NCBI GenBank assembly: GCA_900770015.1 | Contig: CAAGIU010000300.1 | Span: 1-14,725 of the forward strand | Source of the DNA: an uncultured Oscillospiraceae bacterium | GTDB lineage: Bacteria; Bacillota_A; Clostridia; Oscillospirales; Oscillospiraceae | Direction: 5' to 3' | Length of the DNA: 14,725 bases | Shown here: in pieces, positions 1-5,725 of the stretch | Layout: each line of letters starts with the position of its first letter | Position numbering within the stretch: the first letter of the stretch is position 1 | Notes under the pieces: generated by a model | Databases searched by the model: none | What the model was told of the DNA's origin: nothing | The model's input: the letters and a program-made list of their open reading frames with translations, nothing else | Translations under genes and position numbers: made by a program

Positions 1-451
1 CCAGCCAGCTGTTGATGGTTTCAATGGCTTTCTGCAAACCAGATTTATGGTGCCCTTTTCCACTGACGAACACCAGATTACGGGCTTCTTTTGCGGTATA
101 CAGCTGCTTTCTCAACTTTTTAAGCCTCTGAACCGTAATCTGCGGCGGAAAAATAATTCCTGTGCCGGATGCTTCCAGCAGCTTTGGCAGCTCGCTTGCA
201 ATCTTTTCGCCCAGCTTGAGCTGCTTCTTTGTCACAGCCGTCTTCCAGACAAACGAGTACCGATTGGCATTGGCTTCGATTTTCGTGCCGTCAATAAATA
301 CTGCGGATTTCTCAAAGGAAATTTCCCCGCAATCCACCAGCAGCTTCACCATCTGATTCAGCAGATCCTCCGCCGCGTAGGGTAAATGATCCTTGCGGAA
401 CCGGGCGATGGTGTTATGATCCGGGGCCGCATGGCCTTCCAGAAGGTACAT
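1..451 (-). pseudogene. IS1182-type transposase, internal fragment
   Basis: The minus strand reads continuously from about 451 down to the window edge as transposase sequence: an N-terminal piece MYLLEGHAAPDHNTIARF, then an acidic FIDGTKIEANANRYSFVWK segment, and near the edge a basic KGKHHKSGLQ-like stretch. These are typical of the DDE transposases of the IS1182 group (PDHNTIARF plus DGTKIEANA). The roughly 60-70 residues that normally precede MYLLEG are absent: upstream of 451 the frame continues without family resemblance and meets a stop near 575. The 3' part lies beyond the window. It is therefore a 5'-truncated, probably inactive copy. No terminal inverted repeat can be placed, because the broken end is internal to the element. 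The family call is firm; the exact breakpoint (about 440-455) is inferred from where similarity stops. Confidence 0.82.
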
Positions 452-453
452 GT

Positions 454-594
454 GCCAAGGAAAAAATACAGAAGCGCAAAGGGAAAGAACCCATTCCGGT
501 GCGCTCTCTGTGCTTCCTGAAACGAAAGGATCTTCCAGCCTCTGCTGCCGGGAAACGGTTGGAGGAGATGATTCTCAGCGCTGCCAGAAAATGA
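454..594 (+). pseudogene. Possible C-terminal remnant of a plus-strand gene (LysR-like tail?)
   Basis: Directly after the point where transposase similarity ends, the plus strand has an open frame ending in TGA at 592-594. It reads AKEKIQKRKGKEPIPV, then RSLCFLKRKDLPASAAG, then KRLEEMILSAARK. The pattern of a short strand with IPVR.LCF.KRKDLP followed by an amphipathic last helix resembles the tail of LysR-type effector domains, which would make this a regulator cut off by the insertion element. The evidence is one short fragment, so this is a weak call. The frame continues upstream to 385, but that part overlaps the transposase on the other strand. Confidence 0.28.
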
Positions 595-595
595 A

Positions 596-624
596 TTGAC
601 AAGTCCTCTGTCTATCAGTATAAT
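596..624 (+). promoter_or_regulatory. Perfect-consensus SigA promoter for the cobalamin riboswitch leader
   Basis: TTGACA at 596-601 and TATAAT at 619-624 are both exact consensus hexamers with an exact 17-base spacer. This predicts transcription starting near 631, about 15 bases before the riboswitch P1 stem. The -35 element lies two bases after the TGA of the upstream gene remnant. The perfect match suggests a strong constitutive promoter, with control left to the RNA downstream. Confidence 0.88.
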
Positions 625-644
625 GATATCGGAACGAAAAATGT

Positions 645-812
645 ACCATTCAGGTGCCCGGGGTGGAATCAACACGGACGGGTGAAAAGGGAAGCCGGTG
701 GAAATCCGGCACGATGCTGTCACTGTGTATGGGAGCTGTTTTCGATTGCTCACTGGGAAACCGGGAAGAGGAAAATGGCGATGATCAAAGTCAGGAGACC
801 TGCCTGAATGTG
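645..812 (+). promoter_or_regulatory. Cobalamin (AdoCbl) riboswitch
   Basis: The conserved core elements occur in the right order: AAAAGGGAA (685-693), the GCCGG/CCGGC hairpin (694-710), GCTGTCACTGTG (715-726), CACTGGGAAACCGGGAAG (751-768) and the B12 box AAGTCAGGAGACCTGCC (788-804). The closing P1 stem pairs CATTCAGG (647-654) with CCTGAATG (803-810) perfectly. The aptamer therefore looks intact and foldable, and it faces the LysR gene starting at 1000. In this class, B12 binding normally lowers expression of the downstream gene by termination or by blocking ribosome binding. Nothing between the aptamer and 1000 looks like a protein gene, so the regulator is the apparent target. Confidence 0.93.
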
Positions 813-951
813 GAATTTCAGATTCGCAGTCTACGGATCGTCTTTCTCACATGTTTTCTTTCATTGGGCAGAATAAAAAAGCTGTGCGTCGATTGGCGCA
901 TGGCAGTTTTGTGTATGTTTTTTCCGATGAAATGGGAGCTGTTTTGATTGC
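729..951 (+). repeat. Near-identical direct repeat: riboswitch core segment and a copy in the leader
   Basis: The 21 bases at 729-749, starting ATGGGAGCTGTTTT and ending CGATTGC inside the riboswitch, recur at 932-951 with a single missing C. The downstream copy runs straight into the hairpin at 951-970. TGTGTATG also precedes both copies: immediately in the first, and separated by a T-rich insert in the second. The offset is about 203 bases. This is too long to be chance in a few hundred bases. It may be a decayed partial duplication of the riboswitch or an element kept for alternative folding. Confidence 0.8.
874..923 (+). terminator. Hairpin with U-rich tail, possible riboswitch expression platform
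   Basis: GCTGTGCG (881-888) pairs with CGCATGGC (897-904) through eight pairs, two of them G-U, around an 8-base loop. It is flanked by A-rich sequence at 874-880 and by AGTTTT then GTGTATGTTTTTT at 905-923. The geometry fits a Rho-independent terminator about 60 bases beyond the aptamer, a plausible distance for a riboswitch-controlled off-switch. I did not find a clear mutually exclusive anti-terminator, so riboswitch control is inferred. Confidence 0.5.
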
Positions 952-976
952 CGCCGTAGCAATACGGCGGGTTTTG
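951..976 (+). terminator. Perfect 8-bp hairpin just upstream of the LysR ribosome site
   Basis: CCGCCGTA (951-958), loop GCAA (959-962) and TACGGCGG (963-970) form a perfect GNRA-capped stem followed by GTTTTGCTG. It resembles an intrinsic terminator with a short U tract. The LysR ribosome site starts only 11 bases after the downstream arm ends, leaving no room for another promoter in between. If the regulator is expressed, transcripts must read through this hairpin, so it is better seen as an attenuator or an mRNA-stabilising 5' structure than as an end-of-transcript signal. Confidence 0.55.
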
Positions 977-999
977 CTGCCTTTATGGAGGAATCAGGG

Positions 1000-1932
1000 A
1001 TGAATACGCTGTACTTCAACTACGCTCTGGAGGTGGAAAAAACAGCCTCCATCACTCAGGCTGCGGACAATCTGTTTATGACCCAGCCAACCTTGAGCAA
1101 AGCCATCAAGGATCTGGAAAACAGTCTGGGCTTTGCCGTATTCCGCCGCACCTCCAAGGGAGTAGTACCCACCCAGAAGGGACGGGAATTTCTGGAGCAC
1201 GCCCGGAAAATTGTGGCGCAGATCGAAAAGATGGAGCTGTCCCTGCAATCCAAAGATTCTGTAAACCAGGTCTTCAGCCTTGCCATTCCCCGGGCCAGCT
1301 ATATTTCCCAGGCTGCGGCGAAATTCCTGTGCTCTTTTGACAACAGCCGGGAAATGGAGCTGGACATTCTGGAAACCAGCTCCTTGAATGTGATTGAAAA
1401 GGTGGCCGCTGGAAATTTTGTGCTGGGCATCATCCGCTGCCATGTGGAGGACGAGGATTATTTTCTGAAAAATCTGGCGGAAAAGGGGCTGCAATATGAA
1501 AATCTGTGGCAGTCCCACTTTGTGGCGCTGATGTCCCAGAATCACCCCCTTGCCCAGCAGTCCAAGCTGACGGCAGAGGCGTTTGCCCCCTATATTGAAG
1601 TCGCCTTTGGAGACGACCATGTGCCCTATGTTCGGGTGAGCAGCCACGGCAGAGCAGCCGAAACGCTGAATAACAAGCGGATTCTGGTTTATGACCGGGC
1701 CATGCAGTTTGACCTGCTGCGGGCCAACTCACTGGCGTATATGTGGACATCTCCCCTGCCCGGACAGCTGCTGGAGCAGAACAACCTGGTCCAGCGCAAA
1801 ATCAAAAACAGCTGCGAATTCAAGGATTTGCTGATCAGCCGCTGCGGATACCGCTACAGCAAGCTGGATCGGGATTTCATTAATGAGCTGACTTTGCAGC
1901 GAAATGAGGTTGCCTATACCGGATGCTTCTGA
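1000..1932 (+). CDS. LysR-type transcriptional regulator
   Basis: A 310-residue protein of standard LysR length. The winged helix-turn-helix covers residues 1-62 (ASITQAADNLFMTQPTLSKA as the HTH, FRRTSKGVVPTQKGREF as the wing), followed by a linker helix and an effector-binding domain from about residue 90. I chose the ATG at 1000 rather than the in-frame ATG at 985: GGAGG at 987-991 lies 8 bases before 1000 and overlaps the codon after 985, and family N-termini begin at the MNTLYFNYALEV stretch. It lies downstream of the cobalamin riboswitch and upstream, in the same orientation, of the fumarate/Hdr operon, whose promoter carries a LysR-box-like dyad. It is the obvious candidate regulator of that operon, and its ligand may be a C4-dicarboxylate. 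Ligand and target are inferred. Confidence 0.93.
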   Translation: MNTLYFNYALEVEKTASITQAADNLFMTQPTLSKAIKDLENSLGFAVFRRTSKGVVPTQKGREFLEHARKIVAQIEKMELSLQSKDSVNQVFSLAIPRASYISQAAAKFLCSFDNSREMELDILETSSLNVIEKVAAGNFVLGIIRCHVEDEDYFLKNLAEKGLQYENLWQSHFVALMSQNHPLAQQSKLTAEAFAPYIEVAFGDDHVPYVRVSSHGRAAETLNNKRILVYDRAMQFDLLRANSLAYMWTSPLPGQLLEQNNLVQRKIKNSCEFKDLLISRCGYRYSKLDRDFINELTLQRNEVAYTGCF

Positions 1933-2005
1933 GCCATGCCCCATGGGAATCCCCCGTATTCCATTTTTCAATACACTCGTTATCTCTTTGGTTTTCAAAA
2001 TACAA

Positions 2006-2073
2006 GAGCCTGCCGAAAAAGAGGACCGCTTACGCAGTCAGCTGATTTTTTCGGCAGGTTCTTTTTTCTTTTT
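2006..2073 (+). terminator. Strong Rho-independent terminator after the LysR gene
   Basis: GAGCCTGCCGAAAAA (2006-2020) pairs with TTTTTCGGCAGGTTC (2047-2061) over 15 positions with one G-U pair. It is followed by TTTTTTCTTTTTG (2062-2074). The 26-base loop is long, but the stem and U tract are convincing. It ends the regulator transcript and separates it from the structural operon, so the operon needs its own promoter. Confidence 0.88.
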
Positions 2074-2085
2074 GTGAGAAACGTC

Positions 2086-2109
2086 ATAAGGAGTCGGCTG
2101 CTCCTTTAT
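2086..2109 (+). promoter_or_regulatory. Candidate LysR-type operator dyad
   Basis: AAGGAG (2088-2093) and CTCCTT (2101-2106) form an inverted repeat with a 7-base spacer, extended by AT-rich flanks. Its centre at about 2097 lies near -61 relative to the predicted start of the operon promoter, where LysR-type recognition sites usually sit. A second signal, the 8-base palindrome TGACGTCA (2132-2139), lies in the promoter spacer. Its ACGTCAT half also occurs at 2081-2087, beside the dyad. The placement is suggestive, but the arms are short, so this is a candidate only. Confidence 0.4.
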
Positions 2110-2122
2110 GGCAATCTTCAAT

Positions 2123-2151
2123 TTCACATTTTGACGTCATTTGAGTATACT
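2123..2151 (+). promoter_or_regulatory. SigA-type promoter of the fumarate/Hdr operon
   Basis: TTCACA (2123-2128) and TATACT (2146-2151) each match consensus at five of six positions and are separated by exactly 17 bases. Transcription would start near 2158, giving a leader of about 29 bases with an AAGGAG ribosome site (2174-2179) seven bases before the first gene. An alternative TTGACG at 2131-2136 also has a possible -10 at 17 bases (TATCGA), but that one is poor. Confidence 0.75.
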
Positions 2152-2186
2152 AATATCGATATGTAATTTCCGAAAGGAGAATCTCT

Positions 2187-3134
2187 ATGGGAACGAAAAT
2201 CACCATCATCGGCGCAGGCAGCGTGGGCTCCACCATTGCAAACGACCTGGTCGCCATGAACATTGCCACCGAAATTCTGCTGATTGATATCAATGAGCAG
2301 AAGGCCTTCGGAGAGGCAATGGACATTTATCAGGGCACCGGGTTCACCTCCCCCGCCATTGTCCGCTCCGGGCATTATGAGGATGCCGTGGGCTCCTCCA
2401 TCGTGATCATCACCTCCGGTTTGGCCCGAAAGCCCGGTCAGACCCGGCTGGAGCTGGCCCAGACCAATGTGGATATTCTCAAGCAGATCACCCCCAATAT
2501 TGTGAAATACGCCCCGGATGCTATCTATATCATCGTCTCCAATCCGGTGGATATCATGACCTACGCGTTCCACCGGCTCTCCGGCATCCCGGCTGAACGC
2601 ATCATCGGCTCCGGCACGGTGCTGGACACGGTGCGTCTCCAGACCGAGCTGGCAAAGGATTTCGGAATCAGCCCCAAAAATGTTCACGCCCATGTCTATG
2701 GGGAGCACGGGGACAGTTCCTTTGTCCCCTGGTCCCTGGCAACCATTTCCAACAATCACATCAGCCGCTACAAATCCCATGCGCCCCATCGGGATTCCAT
2801 TGTCTTCGATGGGGGCTATGACGCCTTTGAGGAGCGCATTCGGAAATCCGGCGCCGTTGTCATCCAGGCCAAGGGGGCCACCTTCTACGCCGTGGCCTTT
2901 TCTGTCTGCCACATCATCAAGTGCATCCTCAACGGCTCCGGCACAGCGCTGACGGTCTCCACCATGATGAACGGAGAATACGGCATTTCCGATGTCTGCC
3001 TGAGTGTACTGTGTATCGTGGACAGCAAGGGAGTCCGTGGAAAAATCCAGAATGACCTGACCGACGAGGAGCTGCAAAAGCTCCGCCGCAGTGCCGACAA
3101 ACTGAAAGAAACCATCGCTGCCATCAACATTTAG
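2187..3134 (+). CDS. mdh: Malate dehydrogenase of the LDH/MDH family (LDH-like sequence)
   Basis: A 315-residue NAD-dependent 2-hydroxyacid dehydrogenase. The nucleotide fold starts at GAGSVGS (residues 9-15), and Asp34 after the second strand indicates NAD rather than NADP. Catalytic residues are Asp147 and Arg150 (VLDTVR) and His174 (GEHGD). Most of the sequence looks like L-lactate dehydrogenase (TRLEL, SNPVDIMTY, GSGTVLDT). However, the specificity position has Arg81 in ARKPGQTR, where lactate dehydrogenases have Gln, and this Arg is the hallmark of malate/oxaloacetate enzymes. I therefore call it malate dehydrogenase. It heads the operon, and the next gene is fumarase, so the likely reaction is oxaloacetate + NADH to malate. 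Automated annotation may well label it lactate dehydrogenase. Confidence 0.85.
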   Translation: MGTKITIIGAGSVGSTIANDLVAMNIATEILLIDINEQKAFGEAMDIYQGTGFTSPAIVRSGHYEDAVGSSIVIITSGLARKPGQTRLELAQTNVDILKQITPNIVKYAPDAIYIIVSNPVDIMTYAFHRLSGIPAERIIGSGTVLDTVRLQTELAKDFGISPKNVHAHVYGEHGDSSFVPWSLATISNNHISRYKSHAPHRDSIVFDGGYDAFEERIRKSGAVVIQAKGATFYAVAFSVCHIIKCILNGSGTALTVSTMMNGEYGISDVCLSVLCIVDSKGVRGKIQNDLTDEELQKLRRSADKLKETIAAINI

Positions 3135-3147
3135 GGAGGATTGAGGA

Positions 3148-4524
3148 ATGGAATACCGCATTGAACATGATTCCATGGGAGAAGTACAGGTTCCCGCAGA
3201 CAAATATTGGGGCGCTCAGACCCAGAGAAGCCGCGAAAACTTCCCCATCGGCGTAGGACTGGAAACGATGCCGGTGGAGATTATTCACGCCTTCGGCATT
3301 CTGAAGCTGGCAGCTGCCAGAGCAAATCACGCTTTGAAGCCAGGAAAAATGACCGCCCCCAAGCTATCAGCCATTGAAAAAGCCGCCAAGGAGGTCATCT
3401 CCGGAGCATTAAACGACCATTTCCCCCTGGTCGTCTGGCAGACCGGCTCCGGCACCCAGTCCAACATGAACGCCAACGAGGTCATTGCCAACCGGGCCAA
3501 CGAGGTGGCCGGGGAGAAGCTGGTACACCCCAACGACGATATCAACATGAGCCAGTCCTCCAACGATACCTTCCCCACTGCCATGCACATCGCCGCGGTT
3601 TACGCCATCGAGGACAGGGTGCTGCCCGCCGTGGACACGCTGATCGATACCTTTTTGAAGCTGGAACGGGAGAACATCGATGCAGTCAAGTCCGGCAGGA
3701 CCCACCTGCAGGATGCCGTGCCCATCTCCTTTGCCCAGGAGATTTCCGGCTGGCGCACCAGTCTGGAGCGGGACAAGCAGCTGCTGGAAATCGCACTGCC
3801 GCCCCTGCGGGAGTTGGCACTGGGCGGCACCGCAGTCGGTACCGGTCTGAATGCTCCAAAGGGATTTGACAAAAAGGTTGCCGAAGAGGTTGCTCAGATT
3901 ACCGGCAAGGAATTTATTACCGCAGGCAATAAGTTCCATGCACTGACCTCCAAGGACGAGCTGGTATTTGCCCACGGTGCACTGAAAGCACTGGCAGCCG
4001 ACATGATGAAGATTGCCAATGATGTCCGTTGGCTGGCTTCCGGTCCCAGAGACGGTCTGGGTGAAATCTTCATTCCTGAAAATGAGCCCGGTTCCTCCAT
4101 CATGCCCGGTAAGGTCAACCCCACCCAGTGCGAAGCAGTCACCATGGTTGCTGTGCAGGTCATGGGCAATGATGCTACCATCGGCATCGCAGCCAGCCAG
4201 GGCAATTTCCAGCTGAATGTATTCATGCCGGTGATGGCTTACAATTTCCTGCAGTCTGCTCGGCTGTTGGCAGAATCCATCCAGTCCTTCAATGACCGCT
4301 GCGCTGTTGGTATCCGCCCCAACAAGGAGAAGATGCACTACAATCTGTATAACTCCCTGATGTTGGTCACGGCTCTGAATCCCTATATCGGCTACGAAAA
4401 CGCAGCTAAGACCGCCAAGAAGGCCTACAAGGAAAATATCTCTCTGAAAGAAGCCTGTGTTGCTCTGGGCTTCCTGACAGAGCAGCGTTTTGACGAAGTA
4501 TTCCACCCCGAACAGATGATTTGA
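3148..4524 (+). CDS. fumC: Class II fumarate hydratase
   Basis: A 458-residue member of the fumarase/aspartase superfamily at full length. It has [13 protein letters not shown], the [15 protein letters not shown] block, the [11 protein letters not shown] region and the signature [13 protein letters not shown] with the catalytic mobile-loop Ser. FumC and aspartase are close relatives. The N-terminal [20 protein letters not shown] and the malate dehydrogenase/fumarate reductase neighbours favour fumarase: malate to fumarate plus water, no iron-sulfur cluster needed. GGGAGG lies just before the start, 13 bases after the dehydrogenase stop. It links the dehydrogenase to the reductase encoded at the end of the operon. 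Confidence 0.93.
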   Translation: MEYRIEHDSMGEVQVPADKYWGAQTQRSRENFPIGVGLETMPVEIIHAFGILKLAAARANHALKPGKMTAPKLSAIEKAAKEVISGALNDHFPLVVWQTGSGTQSNMNANEVIANRANEVAGEKLVHPNDDINMSQSSNDTFPTAMHIAAVYAIEDRVLPAVDTLIDTFLKLERENIDAVKSGRTHLQDAVPISFAQEISGWRTSLERDKQLLEIALPPLRELALGGTAVGTGLNAPKGFDKKVAEEVAQITGKEFITAGNKFHALTSKDELVFAHGALKALAADMMKIANDVRWLASGPRDGLGEIFIPENEPGSSIMPGKVNPTQCEAVTMVAVQVMGNDATIGIAASQGNFQLNVFMPVMAYNFLQSARLLAESIQSFNDRCAVGIRPNKEKMHYNLYNSLMLVTALNPYIGYENAAKTAKKAYKENISLKEACVALGFLTEQRFDEVFHPEQMI

Positions 4525-4540
4525 TGGGGAGGAAACGGAA

Positions 4541-5335
4541 ATGACATACAGTTACTTTCCCGGCTGTACCCTGAAAACCAAGGGTGCGGACCTGGATGTC
4601 TACGGCAGAAAGGCCGCCGAGGTGCTGGGCTTTCCCCTGGAGGAGATCCCCGACTGGCAGTGCTGCGGCGGGGTCTACCCTCTTGCAAAGGACGAAATCG
4701 CCACCCGGCTGTCCTCCGTCCGGGCGCTGGCAGCGTCCCGGGAGCAGGGCGGCAAGCTGGTCACCCTGTGCTCCGCCTGCTACCATGTGCTCAAGCGGGT
4801 CAACGGGGATATGCGAAATGACGACGGCATCCGCCAGAAGGTCAACAACTATCTGGGCCTGGATATTCCCTATTTCGGGGAGACGGAGGTTCTGCACTAC
4901 CTGGAGGTTCTGCGGGACACGGTAGGCTGGGACAAGCTGCGTAACAAAGTCGTCAAACCCCTGACCGGGCGAAAAATCGGTGCATATTACGGCTGCTTGC
5001 TGCTGCGGCCCAGTCGGGAGCTGGGCTTTGACGATCCCGAAAATCCCACCATCATGGAGGATTTTCTTCGGGTCATTGGCGCAGAACCGGTCATCTACGC
5101 CATGCGAAATGAATGCTGCGGCGGCTACACCACCATTAAGAATCAGAAGTACGCCGCCAAACAGGCCCAGAAGGTTATCGACAATGCCTGCAACAGCGGT
5201 GCGGAAATGCTGATTACCGCCTGTCCGCTGTGCATGTATAACCTGACAAAGAACACGGACGGCAGTGTACCCGTCAAATATTTCACGGAGCTTCTGGCTG
5301 AGGCACTGGGACTGGAGGAGGAGAACCATGGCTGA
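4541..5335 (+). CDS. hdrB: HdrB-type heterodisulfide reductase subunit
   Basis: A 264-residue protein with two complete CCG domains. The first has Cys9, Cys41-Cys42 and Cys77/Cys80; the second has Cys152, Cys192-Cys193 and Cys228/Cys231. In methanogen HdrB such motifs bind two noncubane [4Fe-4S] clusters that cleave the CoM-CoB disulfide, and all ligands are kept here. Bacteria of this kind are not expected to make that heterodisulfide, so the physiological acceptor is unknown: a thiol/disulfide protein, or direct electron passage to the fumarate reductase subunits downstream. It has its own GGGGAGG site and overlaps hdrC by 8 bases, consistent with a 1:1 HdrBC unit. Confidence 0.93.
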   Translation: MTYSYFPGCTLKTKGADLDVYGRKAAEVLGFPLEEIPDWQCCGGVYPLAKDEIATRLSSVRALAASREQGGKLVTLCSACYHVLKRVNGDMRNDDGIRQKVNNYLGLDIPYFGETEVLHYLEVLRDTVGWDKLRNKVVKPLTGRKIGAYYGCLLLRPSRELGFDDPENPTIMEDFLRVIGAEPVIYAMRNECCGGYTTIKNQKYAAKQAQKVIDNACNSGAEMLITACPLCMYNLTKNTDGSVPVKYFTELLAEALGLEEENHG

Positions 5336-5714
5336 TCAGATGAGGCTTGACACCATCGCCTCCATTTCCGGTGTGAATCCCAGAAAATGTATGAAATGCG
5401 GCAAGTGCTCTGGTGCCTGCCCCGCCTATGATGAAATGGAATACCATCCCCATCAGTTTGTGTCCATGGTGGAAAGCGGCAGGCTTGATGAACTGATGGC
5501 GTCCTCAGGCATCTATACCTGCCTGAGCTGCTTTGCCTGCATCGAACGCTGTCCCCGAAGCGTGGAGCCCGCAAGGCTCATTGAGGCCGTCCGTCTGGCG
5601 GTGATCCGGCAGCAGGGAAACAATCATTTGACGCCCCAGCAGATCCCACCGCTGTTGGATGACGAGCTGCCCCAGCAGGCCATTACCAGCGCATTCCGAA
5701 AATACAGGCGATAA
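5328..5714 (+). CDS. hdrC: HdrC-type subunit, two [4Fe-4S] clusters
   Basis: A 128-residue small ferredoxin-like protein. Cluster motifs are Cys21/24/27/31 (CMKCGKCSGACP) and Cys65/68/71/75 (CLSCFACIERCP), the HdrC arrangement that wires HdrA to HdrB. I start it at 5328 because GGAGGAGGA lies just upstream and the family begins shortly before the first cluster; longer upstream starts would only read hdrB in another frame. It overlaps the hdrB stop by 8 bases, implying coupled translation. Confidence 0.92.
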   Translation: MADQMRLDTIASISGVNPRKCMKCGKCSGACPAYDEMEYHPHQFVSMVESGRLDELMASSGIYTCLSCFACIERCPRSVEPARLIEAVRLAVIRQQGNNHLTPQQIPPLLDDELPQQAITSAFRKYRR

Positions 5715-5725
5715 GGAGGAGGACA

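Noticed and set aside
654..947. Open reading frame of 97 codons covering the riboswitch
   Set aside because: It runs through the conserved riboswitch core and hairpins, lacks a ribosome site and shows no protein-family resemblance.
985..999. Upstream ATG for the LysR gene
   Set aside because: Its codon overlaps the GGAGG site that serves the ATG at 1000, and no ribosome site precedes it.
2124..3203. Long minus-strand open frame opposite malate dehydrogenase, and similar ones opposite fumarase, HdrB, HdrA, FlxB and the flavoprotein
   Set aside because: These are mirror frames of GC-rich real genes, with low-complexity Gly/His/Gln-rich translations and no ribosome sites or known motifs.
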